DNA of 46,199 bases from CAZPAV01 sp964584755 (GCA_964584755.1 CAZPAV010000021.1:1-46199); one strand, 5' to 3'; positions 17,434-26,161 are shown, numbered from the stretch's first letter. Notes: generated from the sequence alone by a model not told the origin. A program made the numbers and translations.

Positions 17434-18239
17434 CCGCCACGGGACGGGGCGTCGTCGCCGGCTACGGCCGCCGCGTCGCCATCGCCGCCTCCGACTTCAC
17501 CATCCCCGCCGGCGCCTCCACCGCGGTGATCGGTCCCAACGGATCGGGGAAGTCCACCCTCCTCGGCGTGCTGACCGGGCTCGTCGTGCCGGCGAGCGGC
17601 ACCGTCACCGTCCTGGACACCGACCCGGTTCGGGCGCGCCCGCAGGTGGGTCTCGTCCTCCAGACCACGAAGGTGAACGACACGGTGCCGATCACCGTCC
17701 GGGAGGTCGTCGCCATGGGGCGGTACGCTCACCTCGGTCCCTTCCGTCCCTTCACCCGGGAGGATCGGGCGGTCGTCGCGGCCGCCCTCGAGCGTCTCGA
17801 CCTGGTCGGCCTCGCCGGCCGGCACCTCGCCGAGCTCTCCGGCGGCGAGCGCCAGCGCGTCTTCGTCGCCCAGGGCCTCGCCCAGGAGGCGGAGCTGCTC
17901 CTCCTCGACGAACCCGTCACCGGGCTCGATCTCGTGTCGCGAGAGCGCATCCTCGACGCCGTCGCCGAGGAGCTCGCCGCCGGACGGACGGTCGTGACCA
18001 CGACCCACGACCTCGCCGACGCGGGACGGGCGCAGCACGTCCTCCTCATGGCGGGAAGGGTCCACGCCGAGGGCCCTCCCGAGGCGGTCCTCGACCCGGA
18101 GGTCCTCTCGAGCGCCTACGGGGTCGGCATCGCGCACGTCGACGGGGGTCGAGTGACCCTGGAGGGTGGTCATCACCCCGACGAGCGGCACGTGCACTTC
18201 GAGCGGGGCGGCCGAGGGCACGAACCGGACGTCGGGTAG
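17418..18239 (+). CDS. Metal ABC transporter ATP-binding protein (ZnuC/MntA-like)
   Basis: A 273-residue ABC ATPase. Walker A is GPNGSGKST (39-47), the signature is LSGGERQR (140-147), Walker B is LLLLDE (160-165), and the switch His is in TTTHD. It should power the permease encoded divergently at 16078-16923. ATG 17418 lies inside the end of the Fur-like gene, so translation is coupled. The last 25 residues are His/Asp/Arg-rich (PDERHVHFERGG), a tail that might bind metal. The frame is open upstream but those codons belong to the regulator in another frame. Confidence 0.9.
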   Translation: MSRRVAATGRGVVAGYGRRVAIAASDFTIPAGASTAVIGPNGSGKSTLLGVLTGLVVPASGTVTVLDTDPVRARPQVGLVLQTTKVNDTVPITVREVVAMGRYAHLGPFRPFTREDRAVVAAALERLDLVGLAGRHLAELSGGERQRVFVAQGLAQEAELLLLDEPVTGLDLVSRERILDAVAEELAAGRTVVTTTHDLADAGRAQHVLLMAGRVHAEGPPEAVLDPEVLSSAYGVGIAHVDGGRVTLEGGHHPDERHVHFERGGRGHEPDVG

Positions 18240-18248
18240 CATCGGCAC

Positions 18249-19352
18249 GTGCCCGACCGCGTCGTCGACCTCGTCGCCGCCCTCGATCGGCGCGCGCCGT
18301 TCGCCAAGGCCGCCGAGTGGGACCCGGTCGGGCTGCAGGTGGGGGACCCGGAGGCGCCGTGCCGTCCGGTGGTCGTGGTCCACGAGGTCACCGAGGCCGT
18401 CGTGCGCCATCTCGAGGCCCAGCCCGTCGGCACCGTCGTCGCTTACCACCCCCTCCTCTTCGGATCGGTCACGGCCCTGCGGGCCGGGTCCTCGCCGGCG
18501 GGCCGGGCGTACCGACTGGCCCGTCTCGACACGGCCCTCGTCGTCGTGCACACCGCCTTCGACGTCGCCGCCGGCGGAACGGCCGACGCGCTCGCCGACG
18601 CCTTCGCCCTCGAGGGCGTGGAAGGGTTCGGTCCGGCGTGGCCGACCGGCGGGGTGAAGGTCGTCACCTTCGTCCCCGTCGCGGCGGCCGACGCCGTCGC
18701 CGCCGCCATGGCCGCGGCGGGGGGAGGGAGGATCGGCAACTACACCGACTGCACGTTCCGTCTCGTCGGGACCGGCACGTTCTCCGCGGGGCCGGGCGCC
18801 ACCCCCGTGGTGGGCGAGCCGGGACGCGCCAACGCCGTGGAGGAGACGCGTGTCGAGATGACCGTCCCCGGGGCCCGTCGCGACGCGGTCGTGGCCGCCC
18901 TCGTGGCGGCCCATCCCTACGAGGAGCCCGCCTTCGACGTGTACGAGGCCACCGGGAACGCCGGGATGATCGGACGGGCCGGGTCGTTGCCGGCACCGCT
19001 GCCCTTGGGGCGCTTCGCCGCGACCGTGGAGGAGCGGCTCGGGAGCGCGGTTCGGGTGGCCGGTCCCCTCGATCGTCCCGTCGAACGGGTCGCCGTGGTC
19101 CCCGGATCCGGGGGAACGTTCCTGGGCGCGGCCGCCGAGCTGGCGGATGTGCTCGTCACCGGCGACGTGAGTCACCATCGGGTGCGAGCTGCCCTCGACC
19201 GGGGCCTGGCGGTGATCGACGCCGGCCACGTCCCGACCGAACGGCCGGGGCTGCGGAGCCTCTACGCTGCGGTCCTCGAGACGACGCCCGACGCGGTCGA
19301 CCTCACGGCGATCGACGCCCACCCGTGGGAGGAGCCGACATGGAGGAGCTGA
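18249..19352 (+). CDS. Nif3-like dinuclear metal centre protein (DUF34/NIF3)
   Basis: A 367-residue Nif3/YqfO-type protein. The metal-site segments are AYHPLLF, VHTAFD, TGDVSHH and DAGHVPTE. Residues about 138-240 form the CutA/PII-like insert of longer family members (VVTFVPVAAADAV, GNYTDCTF, HPYEEPAFDVY). The biochemical role is not settled; GTP cyclohydrolase and metal-trafficking roles have been proposed. The GTG start is 9 bp after the ABC ATPase stop, and the gene overlaps the zinc-ribbon protein by 13 bp. Confidence 0.92.
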   Translation: MPDRVVDLVAALDRRAPFAKAAEWDPVGLQVGDPEAPCRPVVVVHEVTEAVVRHLEAQPVGTVVAYHPLLFGSVTALRAGSSPAGRAYRLARLDTALVVVHTAFDVAAGGTADALADAFALEGVEGFGPAWPTGGVKVVTFVPVAAADAVAAAMAAAGGGRIGNYTDCTFRLVGTGTFSAGPGATPVVGEPGRANAVEETRVEMTVPGARRDAVVAALVAAHPYEEPAFDVYEATGNAGMIGRAGSLPAPLPLGRFAATVEERLGSAVRVAGPLDRPVERVAVVPGSGGTFLGAAAELADVLVTGDVSHHRVRAALDRGLAVIDAGHVPTERPGLRSLYAAVLETTPDAVDLTAIDAHPWEEPTWRS

Positions 19353-20050
19353 ACGGCCTGGCGGATCTCCTCGATCTGCAGGCGGTCGACCTGGAGATCG
19401 ATCGGCTCATCGACCGTCGCGGCAGCCTCCCCGAGCTCGAGGCGTATCGGCACGCCCACGCCGAGGAGGAGCGGTTGGCGAAGGAGCGCGCCACGCTGGA
19501 GGACCGGATCCGGGACGCGGCCCGCACGCTGGACCGGACGAGCGGCGAGCTCGACCTCACCGAGCAGAAGGCCGCCGCCGAGGAGAACCGGCTGTACGCC
19601 GGCGGGATGAGCGCCCGGGACGCCGACTACCTGCGACGCGAGGTCGAGATGCTGCGTCGCCAGGTGTCCGACATGGAGGAGCAGGTCCTCGAGCTCATGG
19701 AGGAGCGGGAGCGGCTCGACCACGAGCTCGAGGCCGTCGTCACCGAGCTGGAAGGTGTGAGCGCCGAGAAGGGGCGGCTCGAGGCCCTCATCTCCGAGCA
19801 GTGGCGGGCGATCGACGCCGAGCTCGGCCGCAAGGAACGGCGCAAGGCCGAGATCGTCCCGACGATCGATCCCGACCTGCTCGAGCTGTACGAGGAGCTG
19901 CGGCGCCGCCACGAAGGCGTCGTCGTCGGCACCCTCACCGACGGGATCTGCGGCGTCTGTCACCTGCAACTCTCCGCCGCCGAGCAGGTGGCGGCGGCGC
20001 GGGAACGTCCCCCCCGCTGCGTGCACTGTCGCGGAATCCTCGTCCTCTGA
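19340..20050 (+). CDS. Coiled-coil protein with C4 zinc ribbon
   Basis: A 236-residue cytoplasmic protein. Residues 10-190 are a long antiparallel-type coiled coil rich in Glu, Arg and Leu. The C-terminus has CGVCH and CVHCRG, a CX2C...CX2C zinc ribbon. This architecture is common next to Nif3 genes in actinomycetes; a nucleic-acid-related role is suspected for the family. ATG 19340 lies inside the end of the Nif3 gene and gives the usual MEELNGLADLLDLQ start. Confidence 0.9.
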   Translation: MEELNGLADLLDLQAVDLEIDRLIDRRGSLPELEAYRHAHAEEERLAKERATLEDRIRDAARTLDRTSGELDLTEQKAAAEENRLYAGGMSARDADYLRREVEMLRRQVSDMEEQVLELMEERERLDHELEAVVTELEGVSAEKGRLEALISEQWRAIDAELGRKERRKAEIVPTIDPDLLELYEELRRRHEGVVVGTLTDGICGVCHLQLSAAEQVAAARERPPRCVHCRGILVL

Positions 20051-20063
20051 AGGGACGGATCCG

Positions 20064-20597
20064 ATGCTCCTGTGGCATCTCGGGGCGACGGTGGCGCTCG
20101 TCCGCTACGCCTTCCGCGACGAGCGGATGGACCTGCGGTTCCTGGCGCTGGGCGCACTCCTCCCGACGCTCCTCGACGCACCGGTGGGGATCGTGGCGTG
20201 GGACCACTTCGGGAGCGTGCACCTCGTCGCCCACTCCATCGTGTTCGCCGCCGCGGCGATGACGGCGGTCCTCGTCCTCACCCGCCGGGGGGCGGCGCGG
20301 CGGCGCTGGATGCTCGTCGTGGTGGGGATCCTCGTGCACCTCCTCCTCGACGCCATGTGGCGGGAGCCCGCGACCCTGTGGTGGCCATTCCTCGGAGGGT
20401 CCTTCACCGCGTCCGGCCATGCGACGATCGGTGGTCTCGTCTCGGCGACGCTGCGCGACCCGCGGAGCTGGCTTCTCGAGGCCCTCGGGGCCGGGTACCT
20501 CGCGGTCCTGGCGCGACGAGCCGGCCTCGGGAACGCCGCGGCCCGCCGTCGGCTCCTACGGACGGGGAGGGTCGACGCCCCCATCGACCGGCGGTGA
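20064..20597 (+). CDS. YdjM-like membrane-bound metal-dependent hydrolase family protein
   Basis: A 177-residue protein with about four hydrophobic segments. His/Asp pairs lie at membrane edges: GALLPTLLDAP, HLVAHSIVF and LVHLLLDAMW, as in the YdjM/LexA-binding inner-membrane hydrolase-like family. Enzymatic activity is unproven. It starts 13 bp after the zinc-ribbon gene, so it may close that operon. Its last 42 bp overlap the 3' end of a convergent TauE-like gene. Confidence 0.72.
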   Translation: MLLWHLGATVALVRYAFRDERMDLRFLALGALLPTLLDAPVGIVAWDHFGSVHLVAHSIVFAAAAMTAVLVLTRRGAARRRWMLVVVGILVHLLLDAMWREPATLWWPFLGGSFTASGHATIGGLVSATLRDPRSWLLEALGAGYLAVLARRAGLGNAAARRRLLRTGRVDAPIDRR

Positions 20598-20996
20598 GGG
20601 CGCGGTGCGGCGTCGCCGGGCGAACATGCCCCGGGCCCGCAGCGTCATGCGGATCGCCAGCAGGATGAGGAGGGTCCCGAAGAGGCGGCGCAGGGTGTCC
20701 GAGGGGAGGCTGAGCGCGAGGCGGGAGCCGATGGTGCTCCCCACGATCGCCACCGCCGCCAGAGGCAGCGCCACCCGCCACACGACGCGTCGTGCCCGGG
20801 CGTGGGCGAACGTCGAGATGATCGCGGTGGGGAAGATCGCCGCCAGGGACGTGCCCTGGGCGAGCTTCTGGTCGAGTGCGAAGACGACGACGAGCGCCGG
20901 GATGAGCACCACGCCGCCGCCGATCCCGAGGGAGGCCGCGAGGGCCCCGACGAGGAGGCCGAGGGCGACGAAACCGGCGAGCTCGATCAGAGCCAC
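20556..20996 (-). CDS. Half-length TauE/SafE family permease, second of a pair
   Basis: A 146-residue membrane protein with about four transmembrane helices and the family repeat motif LGIGGGVVLIPALVVV near residues 23-38, then GTSLAAIFPTAIIST. Typical TauE/SafE proteins are about 250 residues with two such repeats; this is one. GTG 20996 overlaps the stop of the upstream half-length gene by 10 bp, so both halves are likely made together and may form one transporter. Family members export sulfite, sulfonates or other organic anions. The basic C-terminus RARGMFARRRR extends into the region shared with the convergent hydrolase gene. Confidence 0.82.
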   Translation of the reverse strand: MALIELAGFVALGLLVGALAASLGIGGGVVLIPALVVVFALDQKLAQGTSLAAIFPTAIISTFAHARARRVVWRVALPLAAVAIVGSTIGSRLALSLPSDTLRRLFGTLLILLAIRMTLRARGMFARRRRTAPSPPVDGGVDPPRP

Positions 20997-21340
20997 AGGC
21001 GCACTCCCGCCACGAGGAGGATGACCGCGAACACGGTCGCGAGGAGGTGCTCGGGGATCCGGGTGATGAAGCGGGCGCCGAGCCAGGCCCCGGTCCCGGA
21101 TCCGACGAACACGAGGAGCGCGGCACTCCAGTCCACACTGCCGTGGAGGCCGAAGGAGAGAAGGGCCGCCGCCGAGGAGGCCACGATGGTGGCCGCCGAC
21201 GTCCCGGTGGCGTGGTACTGATCGAAGCGGAGCCACAGGATGAGTCCGGGGACGACGATGATCCCGCCCCCGATGCCGAAGAGGCCGGCGACGAAACCGG
21301 TGAGCGCTCCGAGGAGGAGGGCCTTGACGACTGCCGACAT
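20987..21340 (-). CDS. Half-length TauE/SafE family permease, first of a pair
   Basis: A 117-residue protein with about four transmembrane helices. It carries the repeat motif FGIGGGIIVVPGLIL near residues 21-35 and GTSAATIVASSAAALLSF. It ends where a second repeat would begin, and the next gene supplies that repeat. It is the promoter-proximal member of a leftward two-gene unit. Substrate is unknown. No frameshift is needed to explain the split: both genes have their own start and a coupling overlap. Confidence 0.82.
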   Translation of the reverse strand: MSAVVKALLLGALTGFVAGLFGIGGGIIVVPGLILWLRFDQYHATGTSAATIVASSAAALLSFGLHGSVDWSAALLVFVGSGTGAWLGARFITRIPEHLLATVFAVILLVAGVRLWL

Positions 21341-21420
21341 GGCCTAGGAACCTAGGCGACGGCTCGCCGGGGCGCACATCGGGGTCGGTGTCGGGAGGTG
21401 CCCGCTAACCTCGCCGGGTG

Positions 21421-22089
21421 ATGCCTCGCATCCTCCCCCTCCTCCTGACGGTCGTCGTCGTCGCCACCGCGTGCGGGGGGCGCTCCACCGAGCCGGAGAC
21501 CGTCCCCGGCCCGTCCCGGGTCGTCGTTCGCTGGCTCGAGGCGGTGGAGAACGCCGACGCCCCGGCGATCTCGGCGAGCGTCCTCGAGGACACCGTCGCG
21601 ATCGTCCTCGCCGTCGAGAACGGACTCACGGCGGCCCAGACGGCGGGGCTGTTGCGCGACGGGATCCCCGCCCCGATCGCCGCCGAGTACTGGCGATCGT
21701 TCCGCGACGAGTTCGCCGCGTTCGCCGGCCGGCCCATCTCCACCCTGACGGTGGGGGAGGAGCGGGAGCTCGACGCCGGCGGGTACCGGTACGCGGCGGT
21801 GCAGGTGCGCGGCAGCGGCGGCGCGGAGTCGGTGGTCATGGCTCGGCGAGATCCCGACACGGGCGTGTGGCGCATCGACCTGGTGGCGACCCTCGGCTCC
21901 GGATTCGTCACCCCGCTGCGGCGGGCCTTCGAGGCGCTGCCCGACGACGACGCCGGTCGCTACGTCGCCGACGCGTACCGGCAGGCGGTGGCGCCGGGGC
22001 TGTGGGCCGCGCTCGGCTCGGGCGGGTTCGACGAGGACTTCGCCCGGGAGGCACTCCGCTTCGTCGAGGAGATCGATCCGAGCTCGTGA
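21421..22089 (+). CDS. Predicted lipoprotein of unknown function
   Basis: A 222-residue secreted protein. The N-terminus is a signal peptide ending in a lipobox, VVVATAC with Cys18, so it should be anchored to the outer face of the membrane. The mature part has no domain I recognise; it looks like a compact alpha/beta protein with RWLEAVENADAPAI near the start, which resembles NTF2-like or DUF4878-like lipoproteins in style only. GTG 21418 directly precedes the chosen ATG and would add one residue. Confidence 0.75.
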   Translation: MPRILPLLLTVVVVATACGGRSTEPETVPGPSRVVVRWLEAVENADAPAISASVLEDTVAIVLAVENGLTAAQTAGLLRDGIPAPIAAEYWRSFRDEFAAFAGRPISTLTVGEERELDAGGYRYAAVQVRGSGGAESVVMARRDPDTGVWRIDLVATLGSGFVTPLRRAFEALPDDDAGRYVADAYRQAVAPGLWAALGSGGFDEDFAREALRFVEEIDPSS

Positions 22090-22203
22090 CCCTCGGGTCG
22101 TGACCGGGCCGCGGGCCGCTCCGCGCTCTGCTCAAGGGCGGGGGGAAACGTGCCGAAGAGTGTCGCGGCCGTGGTGCCCCGACGCGGCCGGAAGAGGTGA
22201 CCC

Positions 22204-23058
22204 GTGGCCCGTCTCGCCGAGGTTCGATCGACGCCGAGGATCCTGTTGGTGGAGGACAACCCCCTCCACGCCCGCCTGGTGACGTCGATGCTCGCCGACG
22301 CATGGCCGGACATGGGGCGGTTGCTCCAGGCGAGGCGTCTCGATCAGGCCCTCACCCTGGTCCGGAACGAGGACCCCGATTGCGTGCTTCTCGACCTCGT
22401 CCTCCCCGACGCCGACGGCCTCGAGGCGCTCGACGCGGTGCTCGGGGTCTCCCCGGAGGTACCCGTGGTCGTCCTCAGCTCTCACGACGACGACCGCGTC
22501 GCCCTGGAGGCCCTGCGTCGGGGCGCGCAGGACTACCTCGTGAAGGGAAGCGTGGATGGACCGGGACTCCTCCGGGCGATTCGCTACGCGATGCGCCGCG
22601 GGACCCGGACCGGCCGGCCGGACCCGACCGGGGACCGCGCCGAGGGTTCCGCGACACCCGCGACGCCGGAGGAACGGGGCTCCGCGGCCGTCGGCTTCGC
22701 CCTCCTCGATCGCACCGGCACGATCCGGTTCGCCGAGGAGGGCGTCGCCGAGATGTTCGGACGACCCGTCTCCCTGCTCGTCGGCCTCTCGCCCGCCGAC
22801 GTCACCCACCCCGACGACCGGGACCGCTGGCGGGAGGCCTTCGGTCGGGTGGGGGGCGCCCCGGGCCGGCCGACGCTCGTGGAGGTGCGCATCCGCCACG
22901 CGGCGGGTCACGACCAGCGGGTCGACGTCGAGCTCCACGCCCTGCGGGGCAGAAGCCGGCAGGTGGAGGCCGTCGTCGCCCGGTACCGGCCGCACCCGGA
23001 GGAGGGCACGGCGTCGTCGGGAGGCAGCTTCGTCGTCATGCCGGGGTGGAACTCCTGA
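22204..23058 (+). CDS. Orphan response regulator with REC and PAS-like domains
   Basis: A 284-residue signalling protein. Residues 10-130 form a receiver domain: acidic pocket E17/D18 in LLVEDNP, phosphoacceptor D64 in LLDLVLPDADG, Ser in VVLSSHD, and K114 in DYLVKGS. After a Pro/Thr linker, residues about 160-265 look like a PAS domain (GFALLDRTGTIRFAEEG, then DVTHPDDRDRW). There is no DNA-binding or catalytic output domain and no adjacent kinase. GTG 22204 is preceded by GAAGAGG. It probably relays a signal by protein contact. Confidence 0.87.
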   Translation: MARLAEVRSTPRILLVEDNPLHARLVTSMLADAWPDMGRLLQARRLDQALTLVRNEDPDCVLLDLVLPDADGLEALDAVLGVSPEVPVVVLSSHDDDRVALEALRRGAQDYLVKGSVDGPGLLRAIRYAMRRGTRTGRPDPTGDRAEGSATPATPEERGSAAVGFALLDRTGTIRFAEEGVAEMFGRPVSLLVGLSPADVTHPDDRDRWREAFGRVGGAPGRPTLVEVRIRHAAGHDQRVDVELHALRGRSRQVEAVVARYRPHPEEGTASSGGSFVVMPGWNS

Positions 23059-23081
23059 GCGCGGACCGGTGCGAGGCCGGC

Positions 23082-24083
23082 TCACCGTCCTCGGGAGGGA
23101 TCTCCGACGGCACGCAGCCGGGGGAGGACCTCTCCACCGAAGCGATCGATGAGGTCGCCGGGGTGGGACGAGGCCGCCTGGACGACGACGAGATCGGCCC
23201 GGAGCTCGGTGACGAGCGGCCGGTACACCTCGGTGAGCTCCGCGGACGTCACGGCCCGGACATAGCGGGACAGCACCTCCCGGCGCGGCAGGGCGTCGGC
23301 CCGGGTCCGCAGCTCCGCCGGATCCACCGCCTCGAGCCGACCGGGGGCTCGGAGGCCCCGCCACGGACGCAGGGCCGTCCACGCCTCGTCCTCGTCCCGG
23401 GCGACGACGCACCAGCGGGTGGCGACGACGGTCAACGGGCGGTTCCCGGCGGTCGCCGCCCGGCGGGCGGGATCCACCACGCGCCTCCGGCTCGCCGCGG
23501 GGTCCTTGACCGAGACGATCACCCCGTCGGCGGAGGAGCCGGCGAGGGTCGCGGAGCGCGGGCCGCCGGTGCCGAGCCAGATCGGCACGGGCCCGAGCGG
23601 AGGCGAGTAGAGGCGTGCCCGCCGGGTCCGGTAGAAACGCCCGGAGGAATCGACGGTCTCGCCGTCGAGGAGGCGGCGCATGAGCGGGAGCGCCTCCGCC
23701 ATGCGGGCGGCCCGCTCGGCGTACGGGGGGAAGGCGTACCCGAGGGGGCCCTCGTTGAGGTTCTCCCCGGTACCGACGCCGAGCCGGAAGCGGCCGCCGG
23801 AGAGCCGGTCGATCGTGGCCGCCGCCTGGGCGACGACGGCGGGGTGGAAGCGGAAGAGGGGTGTCACCACCGCGGTGGCGAGCTCGACCCGTTCGGTGGC
23901 GACCGCGACGGCGCCCAGGGTCGTCAAGGCGAAGGCGGCGGTGCCGGCGTCGTCCACCCAGGGGTGGAAGTGCTCGGAGACGACGACGGCGTCGAACCCC
24001 GCTCGCTCGACACGTCGGGCGAGCGCGACGATCTCCTCGGGATGGAACTGTTCGCTGCCGAGGAACCATCCGAAGCGGGGCAT
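23082..24083 (-). CDS. LLM-class F420-dependent oxidoreductase (G6PDH-like family)
   Basis: A 333-residue TIM-barrel flavin/F420 oxidoreductase of the luciferase-like monooxygenase superfamily. The start FGWFLGSEQFHPEE, VVSEHFHPWVDDAG, and LGVGTGENLNEGPLG match the F420-dependent glucose-6-phosphate dehydrogenase-related subgroup. Substrate is uncertain; many such paralogues reduce or oxidise small molecules. Its presence implies that the host makes coenzyme F420, which fits Actinomycetota. The gene is convergent with the REC-PAS gene and divergent from the beta-propeller lipoprotein. Confidence 0.88.
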   Translation of the reverse strand: MPRFGWFLGSEQFHPEEIVALARRVERAGFDAVVVSEHFHPWVDDAGTAAFALTTLGAVAVATERVELATAVVTPLFRFHPAVVAQAAATIDRLSGGRFRLGVGTGENLNEGPLGYAFPPYAERAARMAEALPLMRRLLDGETVDSSGRFYRTRRARLYSPPLGPVPIWLGTGGPRSATLAGSSADGVIVSVKDPAASRRRVVDPARRAATAGNRPLTVVATRWCVVARDEDEAWTALRPWRGLRAPGRLEAVDPAELRTRADALPRREVLSRYVRAVTSAELTEVYRPLVTELRADLVVVQAASSHPGDLIDRFGGEVLPRLRAVGDPSRGR

Positions 24084-24207
24084 CGTCGCAGGGTACCGGA
24101 GGGGGTGACGGTGGCGGGACGGGTTCTCACCTGCTTCTCAGGCGCCTCGTACGCCCGCCGAACACCACGGATCGATGGTCGGGACATGGCGAATCAGGAG
24201 TGACGAA

Positions 24208-25746
24208 ATGCGCAGGATCCTCATCCTCGTGACCGTGACGGCGATCCTGGCCGCCGGATGTGCCGCGGTCGGGACGCCGCCGGGTGACTCCGGTGCCGGA
24301 GCGGCGCCGTCGTCGACGATCGCAACCGTCCCGACCGGTGGCGGACCGACGACGAGCGTCACGGTGACGGTCGCAGCGACGACCGAGCCACCCGACGGCT
24401 CGACGGAGCCGCCGGCCGGCGACTCCCGCTTCGTCGTCGAGACCGACGGGGAGCGGACCATCGTGCGCATTCCCGCGCTGGCCGCGCTCGACTGCGCCGA
24501 CGTCACCGCCTCCCCCGTCCTCGTCGACGGGCTCGTCGTCTACCCCCTCCACGTCCACGGCCGGACGTGCGGTGGCGGCGATTGGGGTCTCCTCCTCGGC
24601 TACGACCCCGACTCGGGCACGGTCACGGTGCTGTCCGACGCGGGACCGGCGGAGGCCACCCCGGTGTACGACGCGGTGACGGGGCTCCTGTACCTGGACC
24701 TCGTCGGCGCTCGCACCTCGGTGGCCGTCCTCGATGCGTCGACGTTCACGCCGGTGGGGACGGCCTCCCTGCGGGCCGGGAGCGACTCCGCCGGGGTGGT
24801 CCTCGGAGATGCCTACTACACCGGAACGGTGAACACCCCTGAGCCGGCGTGCCAGGCGGGCCCGAACCCGGACTGCGGCGTCGTGGTGGCGCTCTCCACC
24901 GACGGGACGGTGACCCACCGGCTCGACGTCACCGACGGTTTTCGGAACTGGGTCGCCGCGAGCATCACGACCGACGGGAAGGTGCTGTACGTGGGAGGCG
25001 GCCCTCACGCCTACGGTGCCGACCTGACCACTCCCCGTTACGGGTGTGCGGTGACGATGCTCGACCCGTCGCTGCAGGTCGTCTCCTCCTTCGATCCGGG
25101 CGACCCCGGGTGCCACCGGCTCGGCTTCCACGGGGCGGACGAGGACGCCGTGGCCGGCGAGGTGGTGCCCACCGGCGACGGCGTCTGGGTGGCGTACGCC
25201 CGGCCCAACGCCGACGAGTCGGTGACACGCCTCTACCGTCTCGGCGAAGACCTGACGCCCGTGTGCTCGGTCGGTTTCCCGTCGCTCCCCAGGTATCAGA
25301 CCGTGGGTTTCTACGACGCGGTGACGGTCGACGCCGCCGGCAACGCGTACCTGGCGATCACCACCGTCGGAACGAGTGGGGGACCGGCCGCCGAGCTGTG
25401 GCGGGTGAGCCCGGGGTGTGACGAGACGCTCCTGACTCGCATCGAGGGCCGGCGGGCGGGGGCCTCGCCGACGCTCGCCGACGACGGCTACGTCCTCTTC
25501 GCCACCGACGGCCTGCTCACGATCGTCACCTACGACGGGGACGTCGTCGCCCGGTACGAGCTCGGCTCCGACGCCGGCGTGTCGGGCAGCCCGATGATCG
25601 CCGGCGGTGTCGTGTACGTGGTGCAACGGGACGGCACCCTGACGGCGATCGCCGGCACGGGTCTCGAAGGGTACGGGAACGCCGTGTGGCCGCGGTACCG
25701 CCACGACAATGCCGGGAGCGCCGACCTCACCACCCCGACCGGGTGA
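24208..25746 (+). CDS. Lipoprotein with PQQ-like beta-propeller
   Basis: A 512-residue exported lipoprotein. The signal peptide ends in LAAGC with Cys18. Residues 25-80 are a Ser/Thr/Pro-rich linker that would pass through the cell wall. The rest is made of beta-propeller-like repeats (SPVLVDGLVVYPL, SPMIAGGVVYVVQRDG) and ends in WPRYRHDNAGSAD, typical of quinoprotein-dehydrogenase-like propellers. Many such proteins bind no cofactor, so enzyme activity is not claimed. Several cysteines in the mature part may form disulfides. AGGAG lies about 8 bp before the chosen ATG. Confidence 0.82.
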   Translation: MRRILILVTVTAILAAGCAAVGTPPGDSGAGAAPSSTIATVPTGGGPTTSVTVTVAATTEPPDGSTEPPAGDSRFVVETDGERTIVRIPALAALDCADVTASPVLVDGLVVYPLHVHGRTCGGGDWGLLLGYDPDSGTVTVLSDAGPAEATPVYDAVTGLLYLDLVGARTSVAVLDASTFTPVGTASLRAGSDSAGVVLGDAYYTGTVNTPEPACQAGPNPDCGVVVALSTDGTVTHRLDVTDGFRNWVAASITTDGKVLYVGGGPHAYGADLTTPRYGCAVTMLDPSLQVVSSFDPGDPGCHRLGFHGADEDAVAGEVVPTGDGVWVAYARPNADESVTRLYRLGEDLTPVCSVGFPSLPRYQTVGFYDAVTVDAAGNAYLAITTVGTSGGPAAELWRVSPGCDETLLTRIEGRRAGASPTLADDGYVLFATDGLLTIVTYDGDVVARYELGSDAGVSGSPMIAGGVVYVVQRDGTLTAIAGTGLEGYGNAVWPRYRHDNAGSADLTTPTG

Positions 25747-25779
25747 GGCGGGACCGAGGATGACCGTCCCCCGATCGCG

Positions 25780-25804
25780 AAGGAGCCCCCGGTGGGGGCT
25801 CCTT
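25780..25804. terminator. Hairpin terminator between lipoprotein and rnpB
   Basis: A perfect 11-bp stem (25780-25790 with 25794-25804) around the 3-nt loop GGT. It lies directly after the 3' end of the RNase P RNA on the minus strand and 33 bp after the lipoprotein stop on the plus strand, so it can serve both. There is no T-tract, which is usual in high-GC actinomycetes. Confidence 0.75.
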
Positions 25805-25807
25805 CCG

Positions 25808-26161
25808 GTGGTGAGTCCGCGTGTAAGCCGGATCCTGTCGAGGACGGTCATCTATCTGGGACCGACGTTGCCGCCGGCCTCGAGCGGTCTACCCGGGGCG
25901 TAGCGGGCGGGCCACCCTGCCCCTGCTCGACCTTGCTCCGGGTGGGGTTTACCGAGCCGTCCCGGTCTCCCGGGACGCTGGTGGTCTCTTACACCACCGT
26001 TTCACCCTTGCCTGTGCCCCGGAGGGCCATCGGCGGTCTGTTCTCTGTGGCACTTTCCGTCGGGTCGCCCCGCCTGGGCGTTACCCAGCACCCTGCCCTG
26101 TGGAGTCCGGACTTTCCTCGACCGGCTCACGCCGGCCGCGACCGTCCCGCGGGCTCACCTC
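25808..26161 (-). ncRNA. rnpB: RNase P RNA (bacterial type A)
   Basis: The catalytic RNA that trims tRNA 5' ends. Conserved elements appear on the minus strand in the correct order: GAGGAAAGTCCGGACT near the 5' end (26104-26119), then the segment containing AGGGTGAAACGGTGG, AGATAGATGACC near 25846-25857, and CCGGCTTAC close to the 3' end. The terminal helix P1 pairs 26148-26158 with 25811-25821 with one mismatch, which sets the ends. Length is about 354 nt, normal for the type. It follows the DUF302 gene on the same strand and is followed by a strong hairpin. Confidence 0.95.

Noticed and set aside
22090..22203. Small RNA or extra gene between the lipoprotein and REC-PAS genes
   Set aside because: Only GC-rich sequence without a convincing hairpin, start or ribosome binding site besides that of the REC-PAS gene.
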